From Mycobacterium noviomagense (GTDB lineage Bacteria; Actinomycetota; Actinomycetes; Mycobacteriales; Mycobacteriaceae), in contig NZ_AP022583.1 in NCBI RefSeq assembly GCF_010731635.1, positions 3,844,001 to 3,908,000 on the forward strand: DNA of 64,000 bases, in the 5' to 3' direction. The notes under the pieces are model-generated. The model made no database searches. It was given only the letters and a program-made list of their open reading frames with translations, and was not told the DNA's origin. The position numbers and the translations under genes are program-made. Positions 41,794 to 51,464 of the stretch are shown here, in pieces (within the stretch, counting starts at the first letter, position 1; the number at the start of each line of letters is the position of its first letter).

Positions 41794-42908
41794 TTGGCAG
41801 CGGCGTCCAGCTGAGCCTGCGTCTCCTTGAGCAACTCGGTCCAGGACTCTTCGAACTTCTCCACGCCTTCGTTTTCCAGCACGACGAACACGTCGGTCAG
41901 ATCCACCCCGACGGCTTGCAGCTTGTCGAATACCTGCTGGGCCTCCGACGCCGTGCCGGTCACCGTGTCACCCTTGATGACACCGTGGTCGGCGACGGCC
42001 TCAATGGTCTTCTCCGGCATGGTGTTCACCGTGTTCGGCGCGACCAGCTCGGTCACATACAACGTGTCGGAATAGTCGGGGTTCTTGACGCCGGTCGACG
42101 CCCACAGCGGTCGCTGCACTCGCGCGCCCTGAGTCTTGAGTTGCTCGTAGCGATCGCCGCCGACGAAGACCTCCTGGTATGCGGCATAGGCCAGCCGGGC
42201 GTTGGCGACACCGGCCTGGCCCCGCAACGCCAGCGCCTCTTCGGTGCCGATCTTCTCCAGCCGCTTGTCAACCTCGGTGTCCACCCGGGACACGAAAAAC
42301 GATGCCACGGAATGGATCTTGGATAGGTCGTGGCCGGCCTGCTTGGCCTTCTCCAGGCCGTTGAGGTAGGCGTCCATCACCGCACGGTGGCGTTCGACGG
42401 AGAAGATCAGCGTCACGTTGATCGAAATCCCTTCGGCCAGTGTTGAGGTGATGGCCGGTATGCCTTCTTCGGTCGCCGGGATTTTGATGAACAGGTTCGG
42501 TCGGTCGACGGTCTTCCACAGGTCGACGGCCTGCTGGATGGTTGCGTCGGCGTCGTGCGCAACCCCCGGATCCACCTCGATCGACACCCGCCCGTCGACT
42601 CCGTCGGAGGCTTCCCATTGCGGCCTGAGCACGTCACACGCCATGCGGACGTCGTCGGTGGTCACGGTGCGGACGGTGGCGTCGACGTCGGCGCCCCGTT
42701 CGGCCAGCTCGGCGATCTGGTCGTTGTAGGTGTCGCTTTCTGCCAGCGCCTTCTGGAAGATAGTCGGGTTGCTGGTGACGCCGACGACGCACCTGGTGTC
42801 GATCAGCTGCTGCAGATTGCCGGACTTGATCCGGTCTCGCGACAAGTCGTCCAGCCACACCGATACACCTGCCGCGCTCAACGCGGCCAGATTCGCATTC
42901 TGAGTCAT
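41790..42908 (-). CDS. tal: Transaldolase
   Basis: Non-oxidative pentose phosphate enzyme transferring a dihydroxyacetone unit; 372 residues, the actinobacterial long form. Seen: [16 protein letters not shown] near residues 43-58, the Schiff-base lysine motif [11 protein letters not shown] near 138-148, and [22 protein letters not shown] overlaps the tkt stop by 4 nt. Confidence 0.95.
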   Translation of the reverse strand: MTQNANLAALSAAGVSVWLDDLSRDRIKSGNLQQLIDTRCVVGVTSNPTIFQKALAESDTYNDQIAELAERGADVDATVRTVTTDDVRMACDVLRPQWEASDGVDGRVSIEVDPGVAHDADATIQQAVDLWKTVDRPNLFIKIPATEEGIPAITSTLAEGISINVTLIFSVERHRAVMDAYLNGLEKAKQAGHDLSKIHSVASFFVSRVDTEVDKRLEKIGTEEALALRGQAGVANARLAYAAYQEVFVGGDRYEQLKTQGARVQRPLWASTGVKNPDYSDTLYVTELVAPNTVNTMPEKTIEAVADHGVIKGDTVTGTASEAQQVFDKLQAVGVDLTDVFVVLENEGVEKFEESWTELLKETQAQLDAAAK

Positions 42909-45016
42909 TGATTCGCCCTTCTTCTGGAGTTGTCCAGTGCTCGTTCGGCGGCGGCAACGACGGCTTCTGCGGTGAAGCCGAATTCCCGGTACAGGGTCTT
43001 GTAATCCGCGGATTCGCCGTAGTGCTCGATCGAGACGATCTGCCCGGTCTCGCCGACCATTTTGTGCCAGGGCATGGCGACACCCGCTTCGACGGCCACC
43101 CGGGCCTTGACGCTGGTCGGCAGCACGCTTTCCTGATAGTCATACGGCTGCGATTCGAACCACTCCACACACGGCATCGAGACCACCCGCGCGGTAACGC
43201 CCTTGTCCGCCAACGCCTTCTGTGCCGCCACCGCGATCTGCAGTTCCGAGCCGGTGCCGATCAGGATGACGTCGGGCTCGCCGCCTTCGGCGCCGCCGAG
43301 CACGTAACCGCCGCGGGCCACGCCGTCGAGGCTGGTGCCCTCGAGCACCGGCACACCCTGCCGGGTCAGGATCAGCCCGACCGGCCCGCTGCCGTTGCCG
43401 CGGGCCAGGATTGTGCGCCAGGCATACGCAGTCTCGTTCGCGTCGCCGGGGCGCACAACCGACAGCTTCGGGATGGCGCGCAGCGCCGCCAGGTGTTCGA
43501 TCGGCTGATGGGTGGGGCCATCTTCACCGAGGCCGATCGAGTCGTGTGTCCACACATAGATGGTGTCGATGTCCATCAGCGCGGCCAGCCGCACCGACGG
43601 GCGCATGTAGTCGGAGAACGTCAGGAAGGTGCCGCCGTAGGCGCGAGTCGGGCCGTGCAGCACGATGCCGGACAGGATTGCGCCCATCGCGTGCTCGCGC
43701 ACACCGAAATGCAAAACCCGGCCGTACCAGCTTGCGGTGAACTCCTTGGTCGAGATCGCGGGTGGCCCGAAGGAGTCGGCGTCGTTGATCGTGGTGAGGT
43801 TGCTTTCGGCCAGATCGGCGGACCCGCCCCACAGTTCGGGAATTTTCGGCGCCACCGCGTTCAGCACCGCACCGGATGCTTTACGGGTGGCCATCTCGTC
43901 GGATCCGGGCTCCCAGTGCGGCAAGTCGGCGTCCCAGCCGTCGGGCAGCTCTTCGGCCGTCAGCCGATCCAGCAGCGCCTTGCGTTCGGGCTCGCGCTGC
44001 GCCCACGCATCGAACTCGGGCTGCCAGCGCTCGTGAGCCTCCTTGCCGCGCTGCACCAGCTTGCGGGTGTGGGCCAGCACTTCGTCGCTGACCTGAAAGT
44101 GCTTGTCGGGGTCGAACCCCAGCACCTTCTTGGTGGCCGCTACCTCGTCCTCGCCCAGGGCCGCGCCGTGCGCCTTGCCGGTGTTCATCGCGTTCGGTGC
44201 CGGATAGCCGATGATCGTGCGCAGCTCGATGAACGACGGGCGGTCGGTGACAGCCTTCGCGTTCGCGATGGCCTCCTCGATCGCGACCACGTTCTCGCCG
44301 CCCTCGATCTCCTGCACATGCCAGCCGTAGGCGCGGTAGCGGTCGGCGGTGTTCTCGCACAACGCGATGTTGGTGTCGTCTTCGATCGAAATCTGGTTGT
44401 GGTCGTAGAACACGATGAGGTTGCCCAGCTGCTGAACCGCCGCCAACGAGGACGCCTCCGAGGTCACCCCTTCTTCGATGTCGCCGTCGGAGGCGATCAC
44501 AAAGATGTAGTGGTCGAACGGGCTGGTGCCCGGGGCGGCGTCGGGGTCGAACAGGCCGCGCTCGAAGCGTGATGCCATCGCCATCCCCACCGCCGACGCC
44601 AAACCCTGACCGAGCGGGCCGGTGGTGATCTCTACCCCCGCCGTGTGGCGGAACTCCGGATGCCCGGGAGTCTTGGATCCCCAGGTCCGATACGACTGGA
44701 TGTCCGAGAGCTCGAGCCCGAAGCCGCCGAGGTAGAGCTGGATGTAGAGGGTGAGGCTGCTGTGCCCCGCCGACAGCACGAACCGGTCGCGGCCCAGCCA
44801 CGTGGTGTCGCTGGGATCATGGCGCATCACCCGCTGGAACAGCGTGTAGGCCAGGGGAGCCAGGCTCATCGCCGTCCCGGGATGGCCGTTGCCGACCTTC
44901 TGGACCGCATCGGCGGCCAGCACCCGGATGGTGTCGACCGCAAGCGAGTCAACCTCGGTCCAGTCGTCGGGGTGGTGCGGTTGGGTAAGCGCGGAAATGT
45001 CTTCAAGCGTGGTCAC
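42905..45016 (-). CDS. tkt: Transketolase
   Basis: Thiamine-diphosphate enzyme exchanging two-carbon units in the pentose phosphate pathway; 703 residues. Seen: [16 protein letters not shown] with the first catalytic His, the ThDP-binding [35 protein letters not shown] region, and the pyrimidine-domain [26 protein letters not shown] at 45016 matches the family N-terminus ([12 protein letters not shown]) with GAGG upstream; the longer reading to 45055 adds residues not typical of the family. First gene of the operon tkt-tal-zwf-opcA-pgl. Confidence 0.95.
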   Translation of the reverse strand: MTTLEDISALTQPHHPDDWTEVDSLAVDTIRVLAADAVQKVGNGHPGTAMSLAPLAYTLFQRVMRHDPSDTTWLGRDRFVLSAGHSSLTLYIQLYLGGFGLELSDIQSYRTWGSKTPGHPEFRHTAGVEITTGPLGQGLASAVGMAMASRFERGLFDPDAAPGTSPFDHYIFVIASDGDIEEGVTSEASSLAAVQQLGNLIVFYDHNQISIEDDTNIALCENTADRYRAYGWHVQEIEGGENVVAIEEAIANAKAVTDRPSFIELRTIIGYPAPNAMNTGKAHGAALGEDEVAATKKVLGFDPDKHFQVSDEVLAHTRKLVQRGKEAHERWQPEFDAWAQREPERKALLDRLTAEELPDGWDADLPHWEPGSDEMATRKASGAVLNAVAPKIPELWGGSADLAESNLTTINDADSFGPPAISTKEFTASWYGRVLHFGVREHAMGAILSGIVLHGPTRAYGGTFLTFSDYMRPSVRLAALMDIDTIYVWTHDSIGLGEDGPTHQPIEHLAALRAIPKLSVVRPGDANETAYAWRTILARGNGSGPVGLILTRQGVPVLEGTSLDGVARGGYVLGGAEGGEPDVILIGTGSELQIAVAAQKALADKGVTARVVSMPCVEWFESQPYDYQESVLPTSVKARVAVEAGVAMPWHKMVGETGQIVSIEHYGESADYKTLYREFGFTAEAVVAAAERALDNSRRRANQ

Positions 45017-45129
45017 AAGCTCAGTCCTCGATTCGACAAGCTGGTTCATCCCCACCCTAGTGCGGGATCACAGCGCACTGCAGGTCAACTTTGGTCGTAC
45101 CACTCCAGGCCGCTGAGCAAACGGCGTAT

Positions 45130-45155
45130 GACCGATCCGATCACGGCAATCGGTC
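45130..45155. repeat. Inverted repeat in the tkt/ctaB divergent region
   Basis: GACCGAT (45130-45136) and ATCGGTC (45149-45155) form a perfect 7-bp stem around 12 bases that can themselves pair (CCG...CGG). It sits about midway in the 232-nt promoter region between tkt and ctaB. Regulator site or leader hairpin; no way to decide from sequence. Confidence 0.35.
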
Positions 45156-45248
45156 GCGAATGGACCCTGCGGTGAGGGTGGCGCAACCACTCGGTCTACC
45201 ATCGTCTGTAGTAGAAGCTGCGCGCTGCTGCGATCGAGGAGTTATTGC

Positions 45249-46169
45249 GTGAGCGTTCGCGGGCGCGTCGCGCCGAGTCCAGTACGCACCACTGTGCTGG
45301 CTTATTTGGCGTTGACCAAGCCGCGGGTTGTCGAGCTGCTGTTGGTTACCGCCATACCGGCGATGTTGCTCGCCGACCGCGGCACGGTAAATCCGCTTTT
45401 GATCCTCAACACGTTGATCGGCGGGATGCTGGCTGCCGGCGGCGCTAACGCGCTCAACTGTGTGGCCGACGCCGACATCGACAAGGTGATGAAACGCACC
45501 GCACGACGGCCCTTGGCTCGTGCCGCCGTGCCGACCCGGAACGCCTTGGTGTTCGGCCTAGTCCTGAGTGCGGGCTCGTTCGTTTGGCTGTGGTGGACGA
45601 CCAACCTGTTGTCCGGGTTGCTGGCCGTCGCCACGATCGCGTTCTACGTCTTCGTCTACACACTCCTGCTCAAGCGGCGCACCTCCCAGAACGTGGTCTG
45701 GGGTGGGGCCGCTGGCTGTATGCCGGTGATGATCGGCTGGTCAGCAGTGACGGGCACCATCGGTTGGCCGGCGTTGGTGATGTTCGCGATCGTCTTCTTC
45801 TGGACGCCACCCCACACCTGGGCGCTGGCCATGCGGTACAAGGACGACTACAAAGCCGCCGGCGTGCCGATGCTGCCAGTTGTCGCGACGGAGCGTCAGG
45901 TCACCGGGCGAATCCTGGTCTATACCTGGCTGACCGTGCTGGCGACGCTGGTATTGGCGCTGGCAACCGGTTGGCTGTACGCGACTGTTGCGGTGCTGGC
46001 GGGCGTGTGGTTCCTGGCGATGGCCCACCAGCTCTACGCCGGGGTGCGCCGCGGCGAGCCGGTCAAACCGTTGCGGCTCTTCCTGCAGTCCAACAACTAC
46101 CTGGCGGTGGTGTTCTGCGCGCTGGCAGTGGACTCCGCGCTGAAGCTGCCCACGCTCCTGGGTGCCTGA
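45249..46169 (+). CDS. ctaB: Protohaem IX farnesyltransferase (haem O synthase)
   Basis: UbiA-family membrane prenyltransferase of 306 residues converting haem B to haem O, for cytochrome aa3. Seen: the first Asp-rich motif [23 protein letters not shown] near residues 65-87, the second acidic loop near [11 protein letters not shown], and about nine membrane helices. GTG follows GAGGAG. ctaA, the next enzyme of haem A synthesis, lies 5 kb downstream on the other strand; the PPE genes interrupt the neighbourhood where M. tuberculosis has PE_PGRS genes. Confidence 0.95.
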   Translation: MSVRGRVAPSPVRTTVLAYLALTKPRVVELLLVTAIPAMLLADRGTVNPLLILNTLIGGMLAAGGANALNCVADADIDKVMKRTARRPLARAAVPTRNALVFGLVLSAGSFVWLWWTTNLLSGLLAVATIAFYVFVYTLLLKRRTSQNVVWGGAAGCMPVMIGWSAVTGTIGWPALVMFAIVFFWTPPHTWALAMRYKDDYKAAGVPMLPVVATERQVTGRILVYTWLTVLATLVLALATGWLYATVAVLAGVWFLAMAHQLYAGVRRGEPVKPLRLFLQSNNYLAVVFCALAVDSALKLPTLLGA

Positions 46170-46344
46170 TCGCCCACCAAGCTCGTCGTTCCAGCAAATA
46201 CCCCATACCCCGACCGGGTCTTGTCCTACCACACCAGGTCGTATTAAATGCCGGTTCAGTTGACCTGCTTAGTCAGTCCGTGGCGCCGGGTCGCGGACCG
46301 TGGGGCTGGTTGTTGCCCCGCAAAACCAAACCGCAGGAGTGCCT

Positions 46345-47898
46345 GTGACATCGCCGATCTGGATGGCGTTTCCGCCGGAGGTGCATTCGGCGTTGTTGAG
46401 CGCTGGTCCGGGTCCGGGGTCGTTGTTGGCGGCGGCGGGGGCGTGGTCGTCGTTGAGTACGGAGTATGCGTCGGTTGCTCAGGAGCTGAGCGGCGTGTTG
46501 GCGGCGACGCAGGCCGGGGCGTGGCAGGGGCCGAGTGCGGAGTCGTATGTGGCTGCCCATGTGCCGTATCTGGCGTGGTTGATGCAGGCCAGTGCCGATA
46601 GTGCGGCGGCGGCTGCTGCGCATGAGACGGCGGCTGGCGCTTATACCGCGGCGTTGGCGGCGATGCCGACGCTGGGGGAGTTGGCGGCCAACCATGCTGT
46701 GCATGCGGTGTTGGTGGCGACGAATTTCTTTGGGATCAATACGATTCCGATCGCGCTCAATGAGGCCGACTATGTGCGGATGTGGGTGCAGGCGGCCACC
46801 ACGATGACCACCTACCAAGCCGTCTCCACCACCGCGGTGGCGTCAACACCGCAGACCACCCCGGCGCCGCAGATTCAGAAGAGCGACAGCACCAGCAGCA
46901 ACAGCAACGACAGCGGCAACAGCAGCGGAATCCAAGACATCATCGACAATGACGGCGGGGATCCAAGCCAGCAGAGCTGGTGGAACAACCGAGTACTTGA
47001 AATTACCGACACATTGGGAAGAGATTTCTCCGAAATCCTGACAAATCCGTCCTTAGGCTTCCAGCAGCTGATGAGCGACATTCCGGCGCTTGCTGCCGAC
47101 GAGTTCGGGCACGCGCTTGAAGCGATCAGCTACTTCACCTCGCAGGCGACCACGTCCGCTTTCGGCTTGCCGCTATTCCCCCTGATGGCAGTTCCCGGCC
47201 TAGGAGTGGGCGCTTTCGCGGGGCTAGCCGGGCTGGCAGCCGTGCCCACGGGCGCCGAAACTATCCCGGCCGCGACCGAGCCCCAGATCGAGTCCAATAT
47301 GCCAGTCGCTGGGGGCCTAACGCCGGTTACCTCGACCGCCGTGAGTCCTGGCTCCGCCCCGGCTCCCGCTCCTACCCCCACCGCGAGCACCGTCGTCAGT
47401 TCCCCGGCGCCGCCGGCGCCACCGTCGCCGACGGTCAGCGTCGCCGGTTTCACCCCTCCCTACATCGTCGGTCCTCCCGGCATCGGGTCCGGCTCGGCGA
47501 TGAGCACCAGTGCCAGCTCGAGCGCGAAACGCAAGACGCCCGAGGGTGATACCGCCGCGGCAGGGGCGGCTGCGGCGGCTCGAGAACAGGCCCGGGCGCG
47601 GCGGCGCCGACGGGCGAAGCTGCCCGAGTACGGCGACGAATTCATGGACATGAATGTCGAGGTACAGCCCGACTGGGAAGCGCCGCCGCCGAACGAGCCC
47701 ACCGTTGCCACGACGGCATCCGAGAAAGGCGCGGGACCGTTGGGGTTTGCCGGGACGGTAGCTAACGACGCCGCGACGCGAGCCGCTGGGTTGACCACGC
47801 TCGCCAGCGATGGCTTCGGTGGCAGCCCCAGCGTGCCGATGGTGCCGGGGACCTGGAGCACCGATCCGCCCGAAACGCCCCAGAACAGCACCCGCTAA
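46345..47898 (+). CDS. PPE family protein, PPE-PPW subgroup (PPE20-like), copy 1
   Basis: 517-residue PPE protein. Seen: N-terminal PPE domain (about 1-175) with the PPE motif at MAFPPEVHS, WxG-like [10 protein letters not shown], and [21 protein letters not shown]. Then a variable region, an Ala/Pro linker, a basic stretch ([15 protein letters not shown]), and the C-terminal PPE-PPW signature GFAGT plus PMVPGTW. GTG follows AGGAG. It probably belongs to type VII secretion substrates that act in the outer membrane as PE/PPE pairs, but no PE gene precedes it. The first 512 nt are 99% identical to the second copy. Confidence 0.88.
   Translation: MTSPIWMAFPPEVHSALLSAGPGPGSLLAAAGAWSSLSTEYASVAQELSGVLAATQAGAWQGPSAESYVAAHVPYLAWLMQASADSAAAAAAHETAAGAYTAALAAMPTLGELAANHAVHAVLVATNFFGINTIPIALNEADYVRMWVQAATTMTTYQAVSTTAVASTPQTTPAPQIQKSDSTSSNSNDSGNSSGIQDIIDNDGGDPSQQSWWNNRVLEITDTLGRDFSEILTNPSLGFQQLMSDIPALAADEFGHALEAISYFTSQATTSAFGLPLFPLMAVPGLGVGAFAGLAGLAAVPTGAETIPAATEPQIESNMPVAGGLTPVTSTAVSPGSAPAPAPTPTASTVVSSPAPPAPPSPTVSVAGFTPPYIVGPPGIGSGSAMSTSASSSAKRKTPEGDTAAAGAAAAAREQARARRRRRAKLPEYGDEFMDMNVEVQPDWEAPPPNEPTVATTASEKGAGPLGFAGTVANDAATRAAGLTTLASDGFGGSPSVPMVPGTWSTDPPETPQNSTR
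46354..46865. repeat. 512-bp duplicated segment, copy A
   Basis: Identical to 48174-48685 except for four substitutions by eye. Covers almost the whole PPE domain of the first PPE gene; identity stops sharply at both ends, while the rest of the two genes has diverged strongly. Confidence 0.93.
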
Positions 47899-47993
47899 CA
47901 ACTCTGTTCGACACCACCTGACCCGCGGTCGCGGCGGCGCTAGACGCGCCAGGCCGCCGGACGGCTCCTTGCGCCAAGAAATCCACGTTGAAA

Positions 47994-48010
47994 ATGAAAA
48001 CGATATTCAT
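47994..48010. promoter_or_regulatory. Zur-like palindrome upstream of the PE/PPE pair
   Basis: ATGAAAACGATATTCAT: six of eight base pairs match around a central G, flanked by further A/T. Mycobacterial zinc-uptake regulator (Zur/FurB) sites are AT-rich palindromes of this TGAAAA...TTTTCA kind and are known upstream of certain PE/PPE and ESX-3 genes. It is the most AT-rich short segment in a GC-rich region and lies 33 nt before the PE start, where a repressor would block the promoter. The assignment is inference from resemblance. Confidence 0.5.
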
Positions 48011-48042
48011 TATGGTTACCCACGCAGGGAGGAGTGCTTGGC

Positions 48043-48162
48043 ATGAGGTTGCGCGTGGATCCCGACGGAATGATCGCCAGTGCTGGTACCGAGGCACTGA
48101 CCGCCCGCTTACGGGCCGCGAATAGCGTTGCAGCTCCGTCGCATTCGGTACTGGACAACTGA
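48043..48162 (+). pseudogene. Truncated PE gene (PE5/PE15-like N-terminus, 39 residues)
   Basis: A small frame with a strong ribosome site (GGGAGGAG) encodes MRLRVDPDGMI, then a stretch with EALTARLRAANSVAAP, ending at a TGA after 39 codons. This is the opening of PE5/PE15-type proteins, which start M-T-L-R-V and normally continue to about 102 residues. The remaining two thirds, including the second helix and the YxxxD/E secretion motif, are missing. The PPE start follows 2 nt after the stop, so the pair is still translationally coupled. Whether the stub is made or merely decays is unknown. Confidence 0.65.
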
Positions 48163-48164
48163 CG

Positions 48165-49778
48165 ATGTCGGCGCCGATCTGGATGGCGTTTCCGCCGGAG
48201 GTGCATTCGGCGTTGTTGAGCGCTGGTCCGGGTCCGGGGTCGTTGTTGGCGGCGGCGGGGGCGTGGTCGTCGTTGAGTACGGAGTATGCGTCGGTTGCTC
48301 AGGAGCTGAGCGGCGTGTTGGCGGCGACGCAGGCCGGGGCGTGGCAGGGGCCGAGTGCGGAGTCGTATGTGGCTGCCCATGTGCCGTATCTGGCGTGGTT
48401 GATGCAGACCAGTGCCGATAGTGCGACGGCGGCTGCTGCGCATGAGACGGCGGCTGGCGCCTATACCGCGGCGTTGGCGGCGATGCCGACGCTGGGGGAG
48501 TTGGCGGCCAACCATGCTGTGCATGCGGTGTTGGTGGCGACGAATTTCTTTGGGATCAATACGATTCCGATCGCGCTCAATGAGGCCGACTATGTGCGGA
48601 TGTGGGTTCAGGCGGCCACCACGATGACCACCTACCAAGCCGTCTCCACCACCGCGGTGGCGTCAACACCGCAGACCACCCCGGCACCACAGATCGTGAA
48701 ATCCAATGCGTCGACTCAAGATTCGGGGAACCCATTCCCAGACCCCAGGGTCGACAACCCGCTGGACGACTTCATCGCCAACATCCTGAAGAACTTCGGA
48801 ATCAATTGGAATCCCGCGCAGGGCACCGTGAACGGGCTGCCCTACGACGCCTATACGAACCCTGGCCAACCGATCTACTGGGTTGTCCGCGCGCTCGAAC
48901 TGTTCGAGGATTTTCAACAGTTCGGCGTATACCTGATGCAAAATCCGGCGTTGGCTTTCCAGTATCTGGTTGCCCTCGAGATGTTCGACTGGCCGACGCA
49001 CATCGCCCAGATCGCCAGTTGGCTTGGGACTCAGCCGGAGTTGCTGGTGCCCGCGGTTCTCGCGGCGGTTGCTCCCCTGGGTGTGGTAGGCGGCTTCGCG
49101 GGGCTGGCGGGTCTGGCTGCCATCCAGCCCGCCGCGCCGGCCGTCGCGCCGCTTGCGGCGCCCGCCGAGCCTGCGCCGCCTGTGTTGCCGGTCGCCGGGA
49201 TGAGTCCGGGTCCCGCCGCGCCAGCCGCGGCTTCCGCCTCGGCCCCGGCGCCCGCGCCAACGCCGACGACGAGCACCGCCGCCAGTCCCGCTCCGCCATC
49301 GCCACCCCCGGCCGCCGGCGGGGCGGGATTCGTCCCGCCCTACATGGAGGGGCCGCCAGGCACCGGGTTCGGCTCGGGCATGAGTGCCAGCGCAAGCGCC
49401 AGCTCCAGCGCCAAAAAGAAAGGGTCCGAGCCGGATTCGGCCGCCGCGGCGGCAGCAGCGGCCGCCCGGCAGCAGGCGCGGGCGCGCCGCCGCCGGCGCG
49501 CGACACTGCGCGACCACGGCGACCAGTTCATGACGATGGACGTCGACGTGGACCCTGACTGGGGTCCGCCGGAGCAGGAGCTCGTCGGCTCGACGGCGGC
49601 CTCCGATGCCGGTGCGGGGCCGCTGGGCTTCGCCGGGACCGTCCGTCAAGGCACCACGAAGGCCGCGGGGTTGACCACGCTTCCTGGTGACGAGTTCGGC
49701 GCGAACCCGACCATGCCGATGGTGCCGGGCAGCTGGGGCCAAGAGGACGAACTCGGGCCGCAGGCTGACAACGCCTAG
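48165..49778 (+). CDS. PPE family protein, PPE-PPW subgroup (PPE20-like), copy 2
   Basis: 537 residues, close to M. tuberculosis PPE20 (539). N-terminal PPE domain nearly identical to the upstream copy; after residue about 174 it diverges and resembles PPE20 closely (WNPAQGTVNGLPYDAY, ALELFEDFQQFGVYLM, DWPTHIAQIASWLG). Then come an Ala/Pro linker, a basic segment and the PPE-PPW motifs GFAGT and PMVPGSW. PPE20 with PE15 is reported to move calcium across the outer membrane; the His-rich insert I recall in PPE20 is not seen here. ATG lies 2 nt after the truncated PE. Its stop overlaps the convergent quinone-oxidoreductase stop. Confidence 0.9.
   Translation: MSAPIWMAFPPEVHSALLSAGPGPGSLLAAAGAWSSLSTEYASVAQELSGVLAATQAGAWQGPSAESYVAAHVPYLAWLMQTSADSATAAAAHETAAGAYTAALAAMPTLGELAANHAVHAVLVATNFFGINTIPIALNEADYVRMWVQAATTMTTYQAVSTTAVASTPQTTPAPQIVKSNASTQDSGNPFPDPRVDNPLDDFIANILKNFGINWNPAQGTVNGLPYDAYTNPGQPIYWVVRALELFEDFQQFGVYLMQNPALAFQYLVALEMFDWPTHIAQIASWLGTQPELLVPAVLAAVAPLGVVGGFAGLAGLAAIQPAAPAVAPLAAPAEPAPPVLPVAGMSPGPAAPAAASASAPAPAPTPTTSTAASPAPPSPPPAAGGAGFVPPYMEGPPGTGFGSGMSASASASSSAKKKGSEPDSAAAAAAAAARQQARARRRRRATLRDHGDQFMTMDVDVDPDWGPPEQELVGSTAASDAGAGPLGFAGTVRQGTTKAAGLTTLPGDEFGANPTMPMVPGSWGQEDELGPQADNA
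48174..48685. repeat. 512-bp duplicated segment, copy B
   Basis: Second copy of 46354-46865 (offset 1820), 508 of 512 bases identical by eye. Its left end lies 12 nt after the truncated PE stop. Confidence 0.93.
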
Positions 49779-50749
49779 GGCACCAGCACGATAGAGCCGA
49801 CCGTCTTACGCCCCTGTAGGTCCTGATGCGCCTGGACGGCGTCGGCCAGTGGGTAGCGCCGACTCACGGTGACCCTGATCGACCCGGCCGCGATCGCGTC
49901 GAATAATTCGCGCGCGCGCCAAGCGAATTCCTGCTCCGTGCGGGTGAAGTCAGCCAGTTTCGGGCGGGTCAGGTACACCGACCCAGCGGCGTTGAGGCGC
50001 TGCGGGTCGACCGGGGCCACGGGTCCGCTGGCAGCGCCGAACAACGCCAGCGTGCCCCGCACGGCCAGGCTGGCCAGGCTGGCGTCGAACGTGCTGGCCC
50101 CCACTCCGTCGTAGACCGCGGCCACCCCGGCACCCTCGGTCAACTCGCGGATCCGTTTGCCGAATTCGTCGGCGTCGTCAGGGTAATCGAGCACCTCGCT
50201 AGCGCCGGCTTCCCGCGACAGCTCCGCCTTCCGGGGCGTCGACACCGTCGTGATCACCCGAATACCAAGGGCGGCCGCCCACTGCGTCAAGATCAGGCCC
50301 ACCCCGCCGGCGCCGGCATGCACCAACACGGTGTCCCCGGGCTGCGCCGGGTAGACGGACATGATTAGGTAGTGCGCGGTCAGCCCTTTCAACAGCGCCG
50401 AGGCTGCCACGTCGAAGTCCACCTCGGTCGGTAGTTGTGCGACGAATTCGGCTGGGGCTGTGCTGAATTCGGCGTAGGCCCCGGATGCGGCCGCGGTCAC
50501 CACCCGGTCGCCCTCCCGCAGCGACGTCACATCGTCACCGACGGCGGCAACCGTGCCCGACACTTCGGTTCCGAGCACGAACGGCAACTCGCGCGGGTAT
50601 TGCCCTGATCGGAAATAGGTGTCGATGAAGTTGATGCCGATCGCCTCGGCCTTGATCAACACTTCGCCGGAAGCCGGGGAGGGCTGTGGCTTGTCGACAT
50701 AACGCAGGACTTCTGGTCCGCCGAGTTCGGCGACTTCGATCGCGTGCAT
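49775..50749 (-). CDS. qor: Zinc-independent quinone oxidoreductase (NADPH:quinone reductase-like)
   Basis: 324-residue MDR-superfamily reductase, resembling Rv1454c. Seen: GINFIDTYFRSGQYP near residues 41-55, the NADPH-binding VLVHAGAGGVGLILTQWA near 137-154 and the absence of structural-zinc cysteines, as expected for QOR. Reduces quinones or other alpha,beta-unsaturated carbonyls. ATG at 50749 matches the family N-terminus (HAIEVAELGGPEVLRY). Divergent from the next gene with only 31 nt between starts. Confidence 0.88.
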   Translation of the reverse strand: MHAIEVAELGGPEVLRYVDKPQPSPASGEVLIKAEAIGINFIDTYFRSGQYPRELPFVLGTEVSGTVAAVGDDVTSLREGDRVVTAAASGAYAEFSTAPAEFVAQLPTEVDFDVAASALLKGLTAHYLIMSVYPAQPGDTVLVHAGAGGVGLILTQWAAALGIRVITTVSTPRKAELSREAGASEVLDYPDDADEFGKRIRELTEGAGVAAVYDGVGASTFDASLASLAVRGTLALFGAASGPVAPVDPQRLNAAGSVYLTRPKLADFTRTEQEFAWRARELFDAIAAGSIRVTVSRRYPLADAVQAHQDLQGRKTVGSIVLVP

Positions 50750-50780
50750 GCTGACTATCATCCGCAGGTGTGGAGAGCCC

Positions 50781-51464
50781 ATGAAATTGGCCCGCCCCGA
50801 CGTCCGTCATCCGCGCATCGTGCTGGCCGGCTCCCGGTCGGTCGATAATGACGACGACGGATTGGTCGGCGCGCTGCGCAAACGGGGATTGCACGCACGG
50901 TGGATGCGCTGGGACGACCCGGCAACCGTGAACGCCGACCTAGTGATTTTGCGGGCGGCACCTGATGACGCCGGCCTGCTGGACGACTTTTTGGCGTGGA
51001 CAAAACGCGTGCCGAACGTGCTGAACGCCCCGCCTGTCATCGAGTGGAATGTCGACAAGCGATATCTGCGCGATCTTCAGCGGGCCGGCGTGCCGACAGC
51101 GGCCACCGCAGCCGGACCCGACACGACGGCGCTGGTCTTTCTCGGTGGCGTGCAGTCACACGCGTTCATCGGACGCCGGCTTGTCGATGCGGATTTCGAG
51201 CTGTGGGATGTGGGTCATGCTGCGCTGCGGGCCGCGGCCGAAAAGCTGGGCATCGACGCGACGGAGTTGCTCTGCGCCCGTGCCGACGTCACCGGCCGCC
51301 CCGACGATGCTCGGCTGGTGCGGCTCGACCTCGTCGCGCCGTCGCTCGGTTGGCGGGCGTTGGACGACGCCGACCGCAGCGATCAGCAGCGTCAGTTCGC
51401 GCTCTGTGTCGAGTCAGCCCTGGAGCGGCTCGGACTGGGCCCGCTCTCGCATCGACGCCCATAG
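50781..51464 (+). CDS. Shortened ATP-grasp-like protein (Rv1455-like)
   Basis: 227 residues. The N-terminus (HPRIVLAGSRSVDNDDDGLVG, then RKRGLHARWMRWDDPATVNADLVILR) and C-terminus (DFELWDVGHAALRAAAEKLGID, SLGWRAL) look like an ATP-grasp ligase of about 300 residues such as Rv1455. Between PTAATAAGPDTT and ALVFLGGVQSHAF the central ATP-binding stretch is missing, and a second gap follows SHAF. The frame remains open, so these are in-frame losses. Catalytic activity is unlikely. ATG follows GGAGAG. The 3' end overlaps the convergent ctaA by 51 nt. Confidence 0.6.
   Translation: MKLARPDVRHPRIVLAGSRSVDNDDDGLVGALRKRGLHARWMRWDDPATVNADLVILRAAPDDAGLLDDFLAWTKRVPNVLNAPPVIEWNVDKRYLRDLQRAGVPTAATAAGPDTTALVFLGGVQSHAFIGRRLVDADFELWDVGHAALRAAAEKLGIDATELLCARADVTGRPDDARLVRLDLVAPSLGWRALDDADRSDQQRQFALCVESALERLGLGPLSHRRP

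Noticed and set aside
42908..44572. Long plus-strand frame of about 550 codons opposite tkt
   Set aside because: Antisense shadow of the transketolase gene with shadow-type composition; tkt carries all catalytic motifs.
45017..45248. Small gene between tkt and ctaB
   Set aside because: Open frames exist but none has a ribosome site or protein-like composition; read as divergent promoter DNA.
46170..46344. PE gene ahead of the first PPE
   Set aside because: No frame in this interval begins with a PE-like N-terminus, and no Zur-like palindrome is present.
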